Below, one piece after another: positions 16,463 through 24,800 of a DNA stretch of 28,608 nucleotides; position 1 is the stretch's first letter, and every line of letters starts with the position of its first letter. The translations under genes were made by a program, and so were the position numbers. The stretch covers positions 1 through 28,608 of the forward strand of contig JBAROV010000201.1 in NCBI GenBank assembly GCA_049642465.1. The letters run 5' to 3'. Under the pieces are notes generated by a model. The model did no database searches and was not told the origin of the DNA. It worked only from the letters and a program-made list of their open reading frames with translations. Origin of the DNA: CAWDPQ01 sp049642465. Lineage in GTDB: Bacteria; Acidobacteriota; Vicinamibacteria; Vicinamibacterales; 2-12-FULL-66-21.

Positions 16463-19400
16463 TGTTTGGTCAGGGCTTCATCCAGGTTGAGGAGCGCGTT
16501 GGCGACGAGCGTCCAGGCCGCTTGATCGGCGGTCTCGATTCCGCCGACAGCATAGCCCTGAATGACTCGGGCGGCCTTTTCGGGCTGCGCGCGGAATCGC
16601 TCGGCTTGCTTGGTGTACGACGCGACGATTTGCTCGAGTTCGGCTGGACCGGGCGTTCGCGTCAGCACGAGCCGGAACGCGTAGGCCGCGCGGTTCATTG
16701 GAGCGTTCGCGCCAGGGGTTTCGCGCAGGACGCGCGCGGCCAGCGCCTGCGCCGCCTCGAAAAACGCCTCGTCGTTGAGCGTTGTCAGTGCCTGCAGCGG
16801 TGTGTTCGTTCGCACCCGGCGCACCGTGCAGAATTCACGGCTCGTCGCATCGAAGGTCATGAAGCTCGGGTAAGCGGCGCTGCGACGGATAAAGGTGTAC
16901 AACCCACGGCGATATCTGTCCTCGGCTTCGCTCGAGATCCACTTCTCGCTGCTGTAGGGGATATCCCAAATGCCATCGGGCTGCGGAGGAAACACGCTGG
17001 GGCCTCCGATTTTCCGGCTAAGCAGACCACTTGCCGCGAGCGCCGTGTCGCGCACCATTTCCGCTTCCAACCGGAAGCGCGCGCCTCTCGCGAGCAGGCG
17101 ATTGTATGGATCGCGTTCGACCAGCGCCGGCGACGCGGCCGACGACTGCCGATACGTGGCGGAGGTCACAATGAGCTTGTGAAGGGACTTCAGGCGCCAG
17201 CCTTGCTCCACGAACTCGGTCGCCAGCCAGTCGAGCAGCTCCGGATGCGACGGCGGACTCCCCTGCGTGCCGAAATCTTCGCTGGTTTCCACGATGCCAC
17301 GCCCGAAGAACTGTTCCCACGCGCGGTTGACAGCCACGCGAGCGGTCAGCGGATTCCTCTCGTCCACCAGCCAATGCGCGAGTCCGAGGCGGTTAGGCAT
17401 CTGGTCCTCGGGAAGGCCATGCAGCACCGCTGGAACACCCGCGTACACGCGCTCCCCTTTATCGAGGAAACTTCCGCGACGGCGAACGAACGAGGACGGC
17501 CGCTCGTAGGTCGGCCGTTCTTTCATCACGAGCGCCGTCGGAATGTTCAGCGACCTGAGTTCCTTTTGCAGGCTCGACAGCCGGTCGCGCGCCGGCTTCA
17601 ACGCCGGCGCCACTGATCTGTACAGCGCAGCAATGTCTTTGCGCTGCTGCTCGGTACGCTCCGCAACCGCAATCGCAAGCACCGGCCTCAGTCTCGCGGG
17701 GACATCGACGATTCGTTGGGGTGTCGCGCTGCCGGTAACCGAGAGGCGAAATCGCCCGATCGCCTGGCCGACGACCGTGTTCTGATGTTTCAACTGAATC
17801 GTGAGACGCGTGCCTGGCGATATCGTCAGGGGGGCCGCCAGGCTGAAGACGATCTGGCGCGGCAAACGTGGCTCTTCCCGGCTTGCGTCAATTCGCCAGC
17901 CCCGTGGTGCATACGCGTCGCGCGAGAGTGTTTTCGGGAAGAACGAGTCCAGGCTCCCGCCGCCATCATCAGATCGGATGGCTTTGATCTTCAGATCCGA
18001 TCCACCGGTCGAAAGCTGGACGCCGTTCAACTGGAAGTTGCCATAGATATCGCGGCCCGGCCCACCCTTCGGAAGCGACGGATCGGGCAGCGCTTCGAGG
18101 CGAACGGCGGTAATCCGCGGAAGCGCGGGGACGGCTTCAACCGTGTAAACCACCGAAGGTGGATTCGGGCCTGAAGCGACGGTCGTCCCATCTGCAGAGG
18201 TTTTCAGGACCACGTCGCCCGTCGTCGTCACCGCGTGTGGAGTGAGAACGCTCCATCGCACGGAGGCCTCCCGCCGCATCGAGACCTCCCAAAGAGCCTG
18301 GGCCCGATCGAGCGCGGGTGTTTGTGTTTTCAGCTCCTCGTTGACTCGATCGATCTCAGCCTGAATCGTCTTGCGGCTCGCCTCCTGCTCGGGCGTCGGC
18401 ACGTCAATCATCGTCTCGCTGAACTTCGTCCCGTCGCCGAGCTTCCGGACGTCGTAATCAGTGTTCGTGAAGAACGCCATCATCCGGTAGTAGTCCTTCT
18501 GCGTGAACGGGTCGTACTTGTGATCGTGGCATTGCGAACAGCCGAGGGTTGACCCCAGCCAGACCGTGGCCGTCGTGTTCACACGATCCACGAGCACTTC
18601 GTGATGCGCTTCTTCCGGGTCGATGCCACCTTCCTCGTTGGTCATTGAGTTGCGGTGGAACCCGCTCGCGATGATCTGTTCACGCGTAGCGTTCGGCAGC
18701 ATGTCGCCGGCAATCTGCTCGACGGTGAAGCGATCGAACGGCATATCGCGGTTGAACGCATCGATCACCCAGTCGCGGTACTTCCACATCACGCGCGGCA
18801 GATCCTTCTCGAATCCGTGCGAGTCGGCGTATCTGGCGAGATCGAGCCACGGCCGCGCCCAGCGTTCGCCGTAGTGTGGCGACGCGAGCAGCCGATCGAC
18901 CAGGCTCCCGTAGGCCGCATCCGCTCCGTCGCGCTTGGCGGCAGAGACGACCTCGTCTACTTCCTGTGGGGACGGCGGCACTCCGATGAGATCGAGCGAC
19001 ACGCGTCGCACCAGCGTTTCGAGCGACGCCTCCGCGGAAGGCGTCAGACCTTCCTTCTCCAGGCGCGCGAGAACGAACCGGTCAATTGGTGTTCGGACCC
19101 ATTCGGTGGCGCGAACTTCCGGTAAGGGAGGGCTCTCGGGAGGACGGTACGACCAGTGCTCCGGATCCGCTTTTTCTGGCAGCGGCGATTCGGTTTTTTC
19201 GTTCTCGCCAGCCGGCCAGACGGCACCCTGATCGATCCACGTGCGGATCAGCGCAATTTGCGCCGGCGGCAGCGGATCCTCATCCTTCGGCATCCGATCT
19301 TCATCGTCCAGGCCCAGGACTCGCCGAACGATCAGACTCTGTTCGCTATTGCCAGGGACGATGGCGGCGCCGGTCTCGCCGCCTTTCAGCGCGGCGTTGC

Positions 19401-19602
19401 GGAGATCGAGGCGCAGGCGCCCGCGACTTTTCTTCGGACCGTGGCACTCGTAGCAGTGACTCTCGAAAATGGGTTGAATATCGCGGGCGTAATCCACCGG
19501 CGCGGCTTGAGCTGGAGGGTTCTGCGCCTGCAGCGAAACCCAGGCCGCCGGCAAAGTCCCGAGTCCCGCGAGGGCCAAAATCGAGAGGTCGCGGCTGAGC
19601 AT
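16459..19602 (-). CDS. PSCyt1-DUF1549-DUF1553 protein with N-terminal cytochrome-like domain
   Basis: A 1047 aa exported protein with three family blocks. A signal peptide covers about 1-28. A PSCyt1 domain with haem-binding C50-x-x-C53-H54 and GDDE/MPKDEDPL follows. A DUF1549 (PSCyt2) block of about 155-360 contains RTPIDRFVLARLEKEGL and CSQCHDHKYDPF. A beta-rich central part (about 430-640) may bind carbohydrate. DUF1553 (PSD1) spans about 715-980, with LAHWLVDERNPLTARVAVNR and FDATSREFCTVRR. A second CxxCH (CSQCH) in DUF1549 may hold another haem. It is first of a four-gene operon. ATG 19602 follows AGGTGAGG closely; GTG 19608 is the alternative. Reaction unknown; likely periplasmic redox-linked glycan processing. 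Confidence 0.9.
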   Translation of the reverse strand: MLSRDLSILALAGLGTLPAAWVSLQAQNPPAQAAPVDYARDIQPIFESHCYECHGPKKSRGRLRLDLRNAALKGGETGAAIVPGNSEQSLIVRRVLGLDDEDRMPKDEDPLPPAQIALIRTWIDQGAVWPAGENEKTESPLPEKADPEHWSYRPPESPPLPEVRATEWVRTPIDRFVLARLEKEGLTPSAEASLETLVRRVSLDLIGVPPSPQEVDEVVSAAKRDGADAAYGSLVDRLLASPHYGERWARPWLDLARYADSHGFEKDLPRVMWKYRDWVIDAFNRDMPFDRFTVEQIAGDMLPNATREQIIASGFHRNSMTNEEGGIDPEEAHHEVLVDRVNTTATVWLGSTLGCSQCHDHKYDPFTQKDYYRMMAFFTNTDYDVRKLGDGTKFSETMIDVPTPEQEASRKTIQAEIDRVNEELKTQTPALDRAQALWEVSMRREASVRWSVLTPHAVTTTGDVVLKTSADGTTVASGPNPPSVVYTVEAVPALPRITAVRLEALPDPSLPKGGPGRDIYGNFQLNGVQLSTGGSDLKIKAIRSDDGGGSLDSFFPKTLSRDAYAPRGWRIDASREEPRLPRQIVFSLAAPLTISPGTRLTIQLKHQNTVVGQAIGRFRLSVTGSATPQRIVDVPARLRPVLAIAVAERTEQQRKDIAALYRSVAPALKPARDRLSSLQKELRSLNIPTALVMKERPTYERPSSFVRRRGSFLDKGERVYAGVPAVLHGLPEDQMPNRLGLAHWLVDERNPLTARVAVNRAWEQFFGRGIVETSEDFGTQGSPPSHPELLDWLATEFVEQGWRLKSLHKLIVTSATYRQSSAASPALVERDPYNRLLARGARFRLEAEMVRDTALAASGLLSRKIGGPSVFPPQPDGIWDIPYSSEKWISSEAEDRYRRGLYTFIRRSAAYPSFMTFDATSREFCTVRRVRTNTPLQALTTLNDEAFFEAAQALAARVLRETPGANAPMNRAAYAFRLVLTRTPGPAELEQIVASYTKQAERFRAQPEKAARVIQGYAVGGIETADQAAWTLVANALLNLDEALTKQ

Positions 19603-19689
19603 CCTCACCTGGTTAGAAACGAAAGGGTACCACAGGGGGCGAGGAGACGCGCCCTTCGAAGTGGGCCCAGCTCATCCAACCGTACCCAT

Positions 19690-19718
19690 TTGACAGGTCG
19701 GGCGGCTGCTCCTAGTCT
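19690..19718 (+). promoter_or_regulatory. Candidate sigma-70 promoter for the metalloprotease gene
   Basis: A perfect -35 TTGACA (19690-19695) is followed, after 17 nt, by TAGTCT (19713-19718) as a weak -10. Transcription would begin near 19725, leaving almost no leader before ATG 19729 and about 19 nt before ATG 19744. No ribosome site is seen for either. Confidence 0.5.
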
Positions 19719-19728
19719 TACCGCCGGC

Positions 19729-21621
19729 ATGCTCTCGCAAGCCATGCGCAGGGCGGGGTTTTCAACGCTCGTCGCGAGCTTCGTCTTGCTCGGTCCGGCA
19801 CTGCCCTGCTCCGCCGAATGGCGGCGGATAGACACCCCCAACTTCACCGTCGTCGGGGACGTCGGAGCGCGGACACTCCGCGACGTCGCGATGAAGTTCG
19901 AGGGTTTCCGCGAGACACTCAGCCGGGTACTCACTGAGCGTGCGACAGCGACGGCCGTCCCGACGATTGTCCTCGTCTTCCCATCGGACCGCGCATTCAC
20001 GCCCTTCAAGACGCTGTACCAGGGGAAGCCATCCGCCATTTCAGGCTTGTTCGTCGGGCGGAGAGATGCCAATTACATCGCCGTTGTCGCAGGCGGCGGC
20101 CCCGACAACATGCGTGTGGTCTTTCACGAATATGCACACCTGGTCGTGTCGAACCTGTGGCGGAATGCGCCGGTCTGGGTCAACGAAGGCCTCGCAGAGT
20201 TTTACAGCAGCTACGAGATTACCGCCAACGATCGCCAAGCTTCGATCGGCCGTCCCGTGTTCGAGCATGTGCAGGAACTGAACGGCACCCGGCTGCTGAA
20301 GCTGTCCGATCTCCTCACGGTCGATCACGACTCGCCTCTCTACAACGAGCGAAACCGCCGCTCCGTGTTCTACGCGCAGTCCTGGGCGCTCATTCATTTG
20401 ATTGTGCTCGGCAAGACGCGCCGCACGACGCAGCTCTTCACCTACCTCGATTCAGTCACGCAGGGGGTCGCGCCCACCGAAGCGTGGCAGAAGGCTTTCG
20501 GCCCCGCGGACATGGAGCGTGAGTTGAAGGACTATGTGCGCGAAGCGTCGTTCAGGGCCCTTGTCTACACGTTCTCCGACAAGCTGACGAAACTCGACCC
20601 CGTGCCTGCTCCGCTTGCCGCGGCCGACGGTGAAGCGTTCCTCGCCGAGTTCTTGATGCAACAGGAACGCTACGATGAAGCGCTCGCGCGGCTGGATGCG
20701 GCCGACAGAATCAGCCCTGGAAACCCGCGGGTGCGGGTCACGCGCGCGTTGGTTGAAATCGCGAAGGGGAACGGCGAGGCTGGGGCAAAGTGGTTAATGG
20801 AGATTCCGCAACCAGACGACTGGCTGCTCGCTTACACGGCGGGCGTTGGCCTCTCCGAGTTCGTGGAACGTCGCCGCGACACGCCGACGGTTGAACAGCT
20901 CCAGGTACTTCGCACCCTCTTCGACTCCGTGCGCAAACATCATGCAGAGATTCCCAATGTCAACGCACGACTCGCCTCGATGGAGCTGCGATCGGCGGCA
21001 GGGCCGTCGAAAGACGCTCGTGCGGCAATCGAGCGGGCGCGGTTGATGGTGCCCGGTCGCGAAGACTACGCGTTCCTTCACGCGCAGATTCTTGCGAATC
21101 AACAGGAGTACGGTCTGGCGCGCAACATCATCGGCCCGTTGATGTCTGGTGCATACCCGGCCGAGGTGCGTGAAGCTGCGCGGGATTTGATGCGTGACGT
21201 GCTGCAACTCGAAACCAGGGATCAGCAGCGCGCTGCGGCGGAGATGCCGTCGGCAACTCAGACGAGGGATGCGGGCGCGCAGCCGACCGAATCTCCTGCG
21301 TCCGCCACACCGGCGAGCGGTTTCCGGCCGATCTTTCGCGATCTCAAACAGGGCGAACAACGGATCGAAGGTGTGCTCGAGCGAATCGAATGTGGAGCGC
21401 GGGGCGCGGCGACCTTTCACATTCGAACCGGGTCAGGCGTCGAGACCCTGACAACGCGGAGAATGTCAGAGGTCGAATTCATCACCTACCGCGACGACCT
21501 CACCGGCAGAGTGACGTGCGGCCCACTAAAATCGCCGCTTCCCTCCATCGTGACCTGGCGAGCCGATTCATCGGGAAATGGAGTCAGAGCCGTTGTGGCC
21601 ATTGAATTCCCGCCCAAATGA
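19729..21621 (+). CDS. Secreted gluzincin-type metalloprotease with repeat region
   Basis: A 630 aa exported protein. The signal peptide is about 1-29. The catalytic zinc site is HEYAH at 133-137, followed by WVNEGLAEFYS with E153 or E157 as third ligand; this is the gluzincin layout seen in DUF1570-like peptidases. The opening RRIDTPNFTVVGD is typical of these acidobacterial proteins. Residues about 215-300 are helical. About 320-500 looks like tetratricopeptide-type repeats (EAFLAEFLMQQERYDEALARL). A C-terminal beta-like domain (about 535-630) contains three cysteine-flanked strands. ATG 19729 is taken; ATG 19744 would shorten the signal peptide by five residues. It diverges from the DUF1549 operon across 126 bp. 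Confidence 0.82.
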   Translation: MLSQAMRRAGFSTLVASFVLLGPALPCSAEWRRIDTPNFTVVGDVGARTLRDVAMKFEGFRETLSRVLTERATATAVPTIVLVFPSDRAFTPFKTLYQGKPSAISGLFVGRRDANYIAVVAGGGPDNMRVVFHEYAHLVVSNLWRNAPVWVNEGLAEFYSSYEITANDRQASIGRPVFEHVQELNGTRLLKLSDLLTVDHDSPLYNERNRRSVFYAQSWALIHLIVLGKTRRTTQLFTYLDSVTQGVAPTEAWQKAFGPADMERELKDYVREASFRALVYTFSDKLTKLDPVPAPLAAADGEAFLAEFLMQQERYDEALARLDAADRISPGNPRVRVTRALVEIAKGNGEAGAKWLMEIPQPDDWLLAYTAGVGLSEFVERRRDTPTVEQLQVLRTLFDSVRKHHAEIPNVNARLASMELRSAAGPSKDARAAIERARLMVPGREDYAFLHAQILANQQEYGLARNIIGPLMSGAYPAEVREAARDLMRDVLQLETRDQQRAAAEMPSATQTRDAGAQPTESPASATPASGFRPIFRDLKQGEQRIEGVLERIECGARGAATFHIRTGSGVETLTTRRMSEVEFITYRDDLTGRVTCGPLKSPLPSIVTWRADSSGNGVRAVVAIEFPPK

Positions 21622-21639
21622 GCTCGGCTGGCATGTCTT

Positions 21640-21674
21640 CTGCACGATAGGACCCTTACCGCTCGATCGTGCAG
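21640..21674. promoter_or_regulatory. 9-bp inverted repeat upstream of the MEDS gene
   Basis: CTGCACGAT at 21640-21648 and ATCGTGCAG at 21666-21674 are perfect inverted copies with a 17-nt loop. No T-run follows on the + strand, so a classic terminator is unlikely. The position, 45 nt before the next start, fits an operator or RNA hairpin. Confidence 0.5.
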
Positions 21675-21719
21675 TAAAAGCGAACATCCTTCGACCGGAG
21701 CGGTGGAGTTGCGACTTCA

Positions 21720-22334
21720 ATGAGTACAGAGGACGGGAGGCTGGAATCCGGTCTATCGGACCACGGCCACGAGCATGTCGTGCAGTTTTACGGCTCAGAT
21801 CGGAGCCTGGTCGCAACAGTGGCCGGTTTTCTCGCCGAAGGACTCGTGGCTGGTGAACCAGGCATTGTGATCGCCACGACGTCCCACTGCGCCGCGATCA
21901 TTGCTGGCCTGGGCGAGCGTCTGATCGACTGCGACCGCGCCGTTCGCACTGGCGATCTCATCCTGCTCGATGCCGAGGCCACGTTGGATTTGTTCGTCGT
22001 GGGAGACACGCCGAATCCGGAACTCTTCGAGGACAACGTCGGTCGACTCATCCAGCAGGCGACCAACGGTCGGCGCACGACGGTGCGGGCCTACGGAGAA
22101 ATGGTGGATGTTCTTTGGAAACAAGGCCGCGCGGACGCCGCTATCAAACTCGAGATCCTCTGGAACTCGCTCGCCCGGAAATACAACTTCACGTTGCTCT
22201 GCGGCTACGCCATGGGCAGCTTCTACAAGCAAACGGAGAAGCTCGAAGAAGTCATCGCGCAACACACCCGCGTGATCTGCAACGACACGAGTGTGGTCCC
22301 ATTCGCCAGCCGGCGACGCTTGTCTGCGCGCTGA
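21720..22334 (+). CDS. Stand-alone MEDS-domain sensory protein
   Basis: A 204 aa soluble protein made up almost only of a MEDS domain (the sensory domain named from methanogen/methylotroph DcmR). Features include HEHVVQFYGSDRSLVATVAGF, the run AEGLVAGEPGIVIATTSH, LDAEATLDLF, and YGEMVDVLWKQGR. The end is KYNFTLLCGYAMGSFY, as in other MEDS proteins. No kinase or DNA-binding domain is attached, so any output must pass through a partner protein. MEDS domains are thought to bind a small ligand, perhaps a hydrocarbon derivative. A GGAG lies 11 nt before the ATG, a weak ribosome site. It ends 6 bp from the convergent phosphatase gene. Confidence 0.82.
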   Translation: MSTEDGRLESGLSDHGHEHVVQFYGSDRSLVATVAGFLAEGLVAGEPGIVIATTSHCAAIIAGLGERLIDCDRAVRTGDLILLDAEATLDLFVVGDTPNPELFEDNVGRLIQQATNGRRTTVRAYGEMVDVLWKQGRADAAIKLEILWNSLARKYNFTLLCGYAMGSFYKQTEKLEEVIAQHTRVICNDTSVVPFASRRRLSAR

Positions 22335-22340
22335 CGCCAA

Positions 22341-23258
22341 TTAGTGGGTGGTCGTTGTCGCCTGGCGCCGGGCCCACACGCCTGAATCGACCGTCTGTCC
22401 CCTCCGCGACAGGGCATTGAAGTAGAGTTCATCGCCGGCAATCTCGCAGGCAAGAAAGACCAGGTCCGTGTCGAAACCCTTGGCCGTGATTCCGGAATTC
22501 CTATCGATGTTGCCTTCCCGCAGCTTCCCGCCCGACCCTACGACAAAGTATTTGATGCCTTTTTGAGGCTTGACCCGTTCATAGAAATGGTCGTGGCCGG
22601 TCAGCACCAGACTGACGTTGTACTTCAGGAATAGCGGTTCCAGCACCGCCCGCAGACGGATGTCCGATCCGTGCCTGTCGCCTGAGGAATAGAGGGGATG
22701 ATGGAAGAAGACGATCTTCCATTTGCTGCCGGACGAGGAAAGCTCCTTCTCCAGCCACTGGATCTGTTCAGGCACCGGATAGGTGCTCTCGAGCGCGAAA
22801 AATCGAACGTCGGCCTTGGGATTGAAGCTGTAGTACAGCTTCCCGTCCATGTTGAACAGCTTGTAGTAACGCTGCTCGCGCGAATCATGATTGCCGAGCG
22901 ATGCATAGAATTTCACACCCGCATCGAGGAGCGGCTTGTACGGCCGCTCGAACTTCTTCTCGAAATCCTGCGGCCGCTCGGAGCCGTAGAGATTGTCACC
23001 CACGAGCACCGCCGTGTCGTACTTGAACCAGCTGTGGAGCGACACCATCTGCGCCGCCAACTCGTACTGCTCCCGATCGCCAGTCCCGAAATCGCCCAAA
23101 ACGATGAATTTGAATGATCCGTTCTCATTCGGGAGTGAGATGGCGGACGGCTGCGGTTGGACGTCGGGCGTCGCCGCCTGGCCGCGGCCTTCACAGCCGC
23201 TCGTAGCGAGTGCCGACCAGATAACGAAAGCAACGATTATGGGACTTGACCTGCGCAT
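22341..23258 (-). CDS. Purple-acid-phosphatase-like metallophosphoesterase lipoprotein
   Basis: A 305 aa calcineurin-like phosphoesterase. A lipobox LATSGC at 17-22 makes it a lipoprotein. All five metal motifs are visible: D56 in LGDFG, D88 and Y91 in VGDNLY, N123 and H124 in GNHD, H186 in FFHHP and H222/H224 in GHDHFYER. Tyr91 in the GDxxY motif is the iron-ligating tyrosine of purple acid phosphatases, so a phosphomonoesterase with a binuclear Fe-containing site is likely. The enzyme would act at the membrane face outside the cytoplasm and release phosphate. The next gene on the same strand ends 15 bp before its start, so the two may be co-transcribed. Confidence 0.88.
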   Translation of the reverse strand: MRRSSPIIVAFVIWSALATSGCEGRGQAATPDVQPQPSAISLPNENGSFKFIVLGDFGTGDREQYELAAQMVSLHSWFKYDTAVLVGDNLYGSERPQDFEKKFERPYKPLLDAGVKFYASLGNHDSREQRYYKLFNMDGKLYYSFNPKADVRFFALESTYPVPEQIQWLEKELSSSGSKWKIVFFHHPLYSSGDRHGSDIRLRAVLEPLFLKYNVSLVLTGHDHFYERVKPQKGIKYFVVGSGGKLREGNIDRNSGITAKGFDTDLVFLACEIAGDELYFNALSRRGQTVDSGVWARRQATTTTH

Positions 23259-23273
23259 GGCTTGCTCTCGCTG

Positions 23274-23918
23274 CTATTTGGGAATCGCGTCGGCGATGAA
23301 ATCGGCGATGAGGTGCGCGTGGGCATCCAGGAGAATGAGGTTGTCGCCGACGAAGCGGTATTCCATGTCCTCCGTTAATGCCGGGAGCGTCTGAAGCACG
23401 TCGGGAGGGACGGTTGAGATCGGCACCGTATCGGGATAGCGCCCATTGACGGTGATTGAAATGCCGACAGGATTCTCGTCCATGATGGAGGCCTTCAGCT
23501 GCTTGCCCTCGGGACCGGCAAACACAGCCGCCAGCAATCGCTTGATGACGGGTCGCGCTTCCGGCGTGAAGATGTCCCCCTCTTTCGCCGATTTGCGTGC
23601 CTCGCGAAGCCTCTGCTCGAGCAGGCGCTGATTCTTGTCGATCTGCTGCGGTGTCGCCTCCTTCGGCAATTTCGGAAGCGTCTCCTCCACTTTCTTGTGC
23701 AACTCGACGTACTCTTTCAACCGATCGTTCATCGTCGCAAGTGCCTGCGCATCTGCTTCGCTCAGCGGCCCCACGACACGCTCGGTTGGCGGCGCGGACG
23801 CCGGTGACTCAGACGTCGCGGGAGGCGGCGGGGGCGTATCGTTCCTCCCACACCCGCTCAGCACCCCCGTGAGGAATGCTGAGACGATGACGATGCGAGT
23901 CACGTGTGCGCGACACAT
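23274..23918 (-). CDS. Lipoprotein of unknown function
   Basis: About 214 aa; I do not recognise a family. The N-terminus has a signal with lipobox VLSGC near 19-23, then a Pro-rich linker (PPPPPATS). A charged helical stretch with coiled-coil character (EADAQALATMNDRLKEYVEL to REARKSAKEGD) follows. The C-terminal part is globular, with ITVNGRYPDTVP and a final strand-helix YRFVGDNLILLDAHAHLI. ATG 23918 and ATG 23930 are both possible starts; the longer reading to 24086 overlaps a better small gene and is rejected. It precedes the phosphatase gene by 15 bp on the same strand. No enzymatic motif is seen. Confidence 0.65.
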   Translation of the reverse strand: MCRAHVTRIVIVSAFLTGVLSGCGRNDTPPPPPATSESPASAPPTERVVGPLSEADAQALATMNDRLKEYVELHKKVEETLPKLPKEATPQQIDKNQRLLEQRLREARKSAKEGDIFTPEARPVIKRLLAAVFAGPEGKQLKASIMDENPVGISITVNGRYPDTVPISTVPPDVLQTLPALTEDMEYRFVGDNLILLDAHAHLIADFIADAIPK

Positions 23919-23968
23919 GCCCGTGTACATGCATGTTTCGTGCAGGCCTAACTCGGCAGCAGCGGTAG

Positions 23969-24175
23969 TTATTGAAACTTCGGGGCTTCCGTCCCGGGAG
24001 CCTGGCGGCTGGCAAATGATTCGTCCGCCGGTTCCGTGTCGAATTGGGGGGTGATTGTGTAGAAGACGCCCTGGCAGGCGGGACAACGGTAGGCGATAAG
24101 AGTCCCATCGAAGCTCGCAACGAGCTCAACCGATTTGGTCAGGCAAAACGGACAGCCGCGCGGTTCGCAACCCAT
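23969..24175 (-). CDS. Small zinc-ribbon protein
   Basis: A 68 aa protein with two Cys pairs, CPFC near 8-11 and CPAC near 31-34, spaced as a zinc ribbon, and a polar, disordered tail. AAGGAG lies 8 nt before the ATG, good support for this start. Role unknown; such ribbons usually bind nucleic acid or protein. It is first of a possible three-gene minus-strand group with the lipoprotein and the phosphatase. Confidence 0.65.
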   Translation of the reverse strand: MGCEPRGCPFCLTKSVELVASFDGTLIAYRCPACQGVFYTITPQFDTEPADESFASRQAPGTEAPKFQ

Positions 24176-24183
24176 TCCTCAGT

Positions 24184-24189
24184 CTCCTT
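24184..24189 (-). promoter_or_regulatory. Ribosome binding site of the zinc-ribbon gene
   Basis: AAGGAG on the minus strand, 8 nt from the ATG at 24173-24175, confirms that this small gene is translated from there. Confidence 0.65.
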
Positions 24190-24222
24190 CACCCGTCGCT
24201 CGTTTGAGGGTAGCACAGAGAG

Positions 24223-24311
24223 GGTTCAGAAATGGTTCAGATGGGGTTCAGAAAGGGTTCAGACAAGGTTCAAAGGTTCAGACAAGGTTCAAGGGTTCAG
24301 ACAAGGTTCTG
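24223..24311 (+). repeat. GGTTCA tandem array with 19-bp higher-order repeat
   Basis: Nine GGTTC(A/T) cores occur in 89 bp. The first units vary in length. The right part is three near-identical 19-mers, GGTTCAGACAAGGTTCAAA (24256-24274), the same with final G (24275-24293), and a decayed copy to 24311. Unit spacing is 8-12 nt, too short for a CRISPR. It lies between the zinc-ribbon gene and a permease remnant. Confidence 0.9.
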
Positions 24312-24337
24312 GCTCGGGCACGGTTTCAAAGGTCGCG

Positions 24338-24658
24338 TCAATCCGTCCTGAGGGCGACGGCTGGATCGATTCGCGACGCGCGGATCGTCGGCACGATACA
24401 GCCGGCGAGCGCGGCAGCCGTGACGACGAGCGAGGCGGTGATGAAAGTCGTCGTGTCGCCCGGCGCGACGTCGAACAGTAGCGATCTGACGTAGCGCGTC
24501 AACCCGGCCGTCAAGACGCCGCCGAGTGCCCATCCCGCGGCGACGACTATCAACGCATGAACGGCAACGATTCGGGCGATGTCCCACGCGTCCGCCCCGA
24601 GCGCCATGCGGACGCCGATCTCCCCCGTCCGCTGACGCATCGAGAACGCAAGCGCGGC
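24338..24658 (-). pseudogene. C-terminal remnant of an ADOP/MacB-like ABC permease
   Basis: About 107 codons match only the last part of a FtsX/MacB-type permease. The key run is FSMRQRTGEIGVRMALGA, then two membrane segments (VHALIVVAAGWALGGVL and ASLVVTAAALAGCIVPT), and the classical ending RASRIDPAVALRTD. The full protein is about 800 aa. Upstream of about 24659 no frame continues it, and the junction lies in a small CCCGCC/GGCGGG hairpin (about 24667-24683). An in-frame ATG at 24640 exists, but a 100 aa piece lacks the periplasmic domain and two of the membrane helices. I take it as a deletion remnant. Confidence 0.75.
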
Positions 24659-24800
24659 GAACGGCGCCCCGCCTTCCCGGCGGGCATCGGCGTGGGTGAA
24701 GGGACGACCTCGAACTACGACCTTCTATTGGTTTGCAATAGGAATCGCGTTCAGTGACCTCACCCAGCTCGATGGTTGCTTCGATACTTCTGTTTCGTCG

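Noticed and set aside
19156..19728. In-frame upstream extension of the metalloprotease
   Set aside because: It runs antisense to the start of the DUF1549/DUF1553 gene; the signal peptide begins at 19729.
21640..21674. Rho-independent terminator of the metalloprotease gene
   Set aside because: The 17-nt loop is long and the stem is followed by TAAAAG, not a T-run.
24223..24311. CRISPR array
   Set aside because: Units are 8-12 nt (19 nt nested) with no spacers of usual size and no cas genes.
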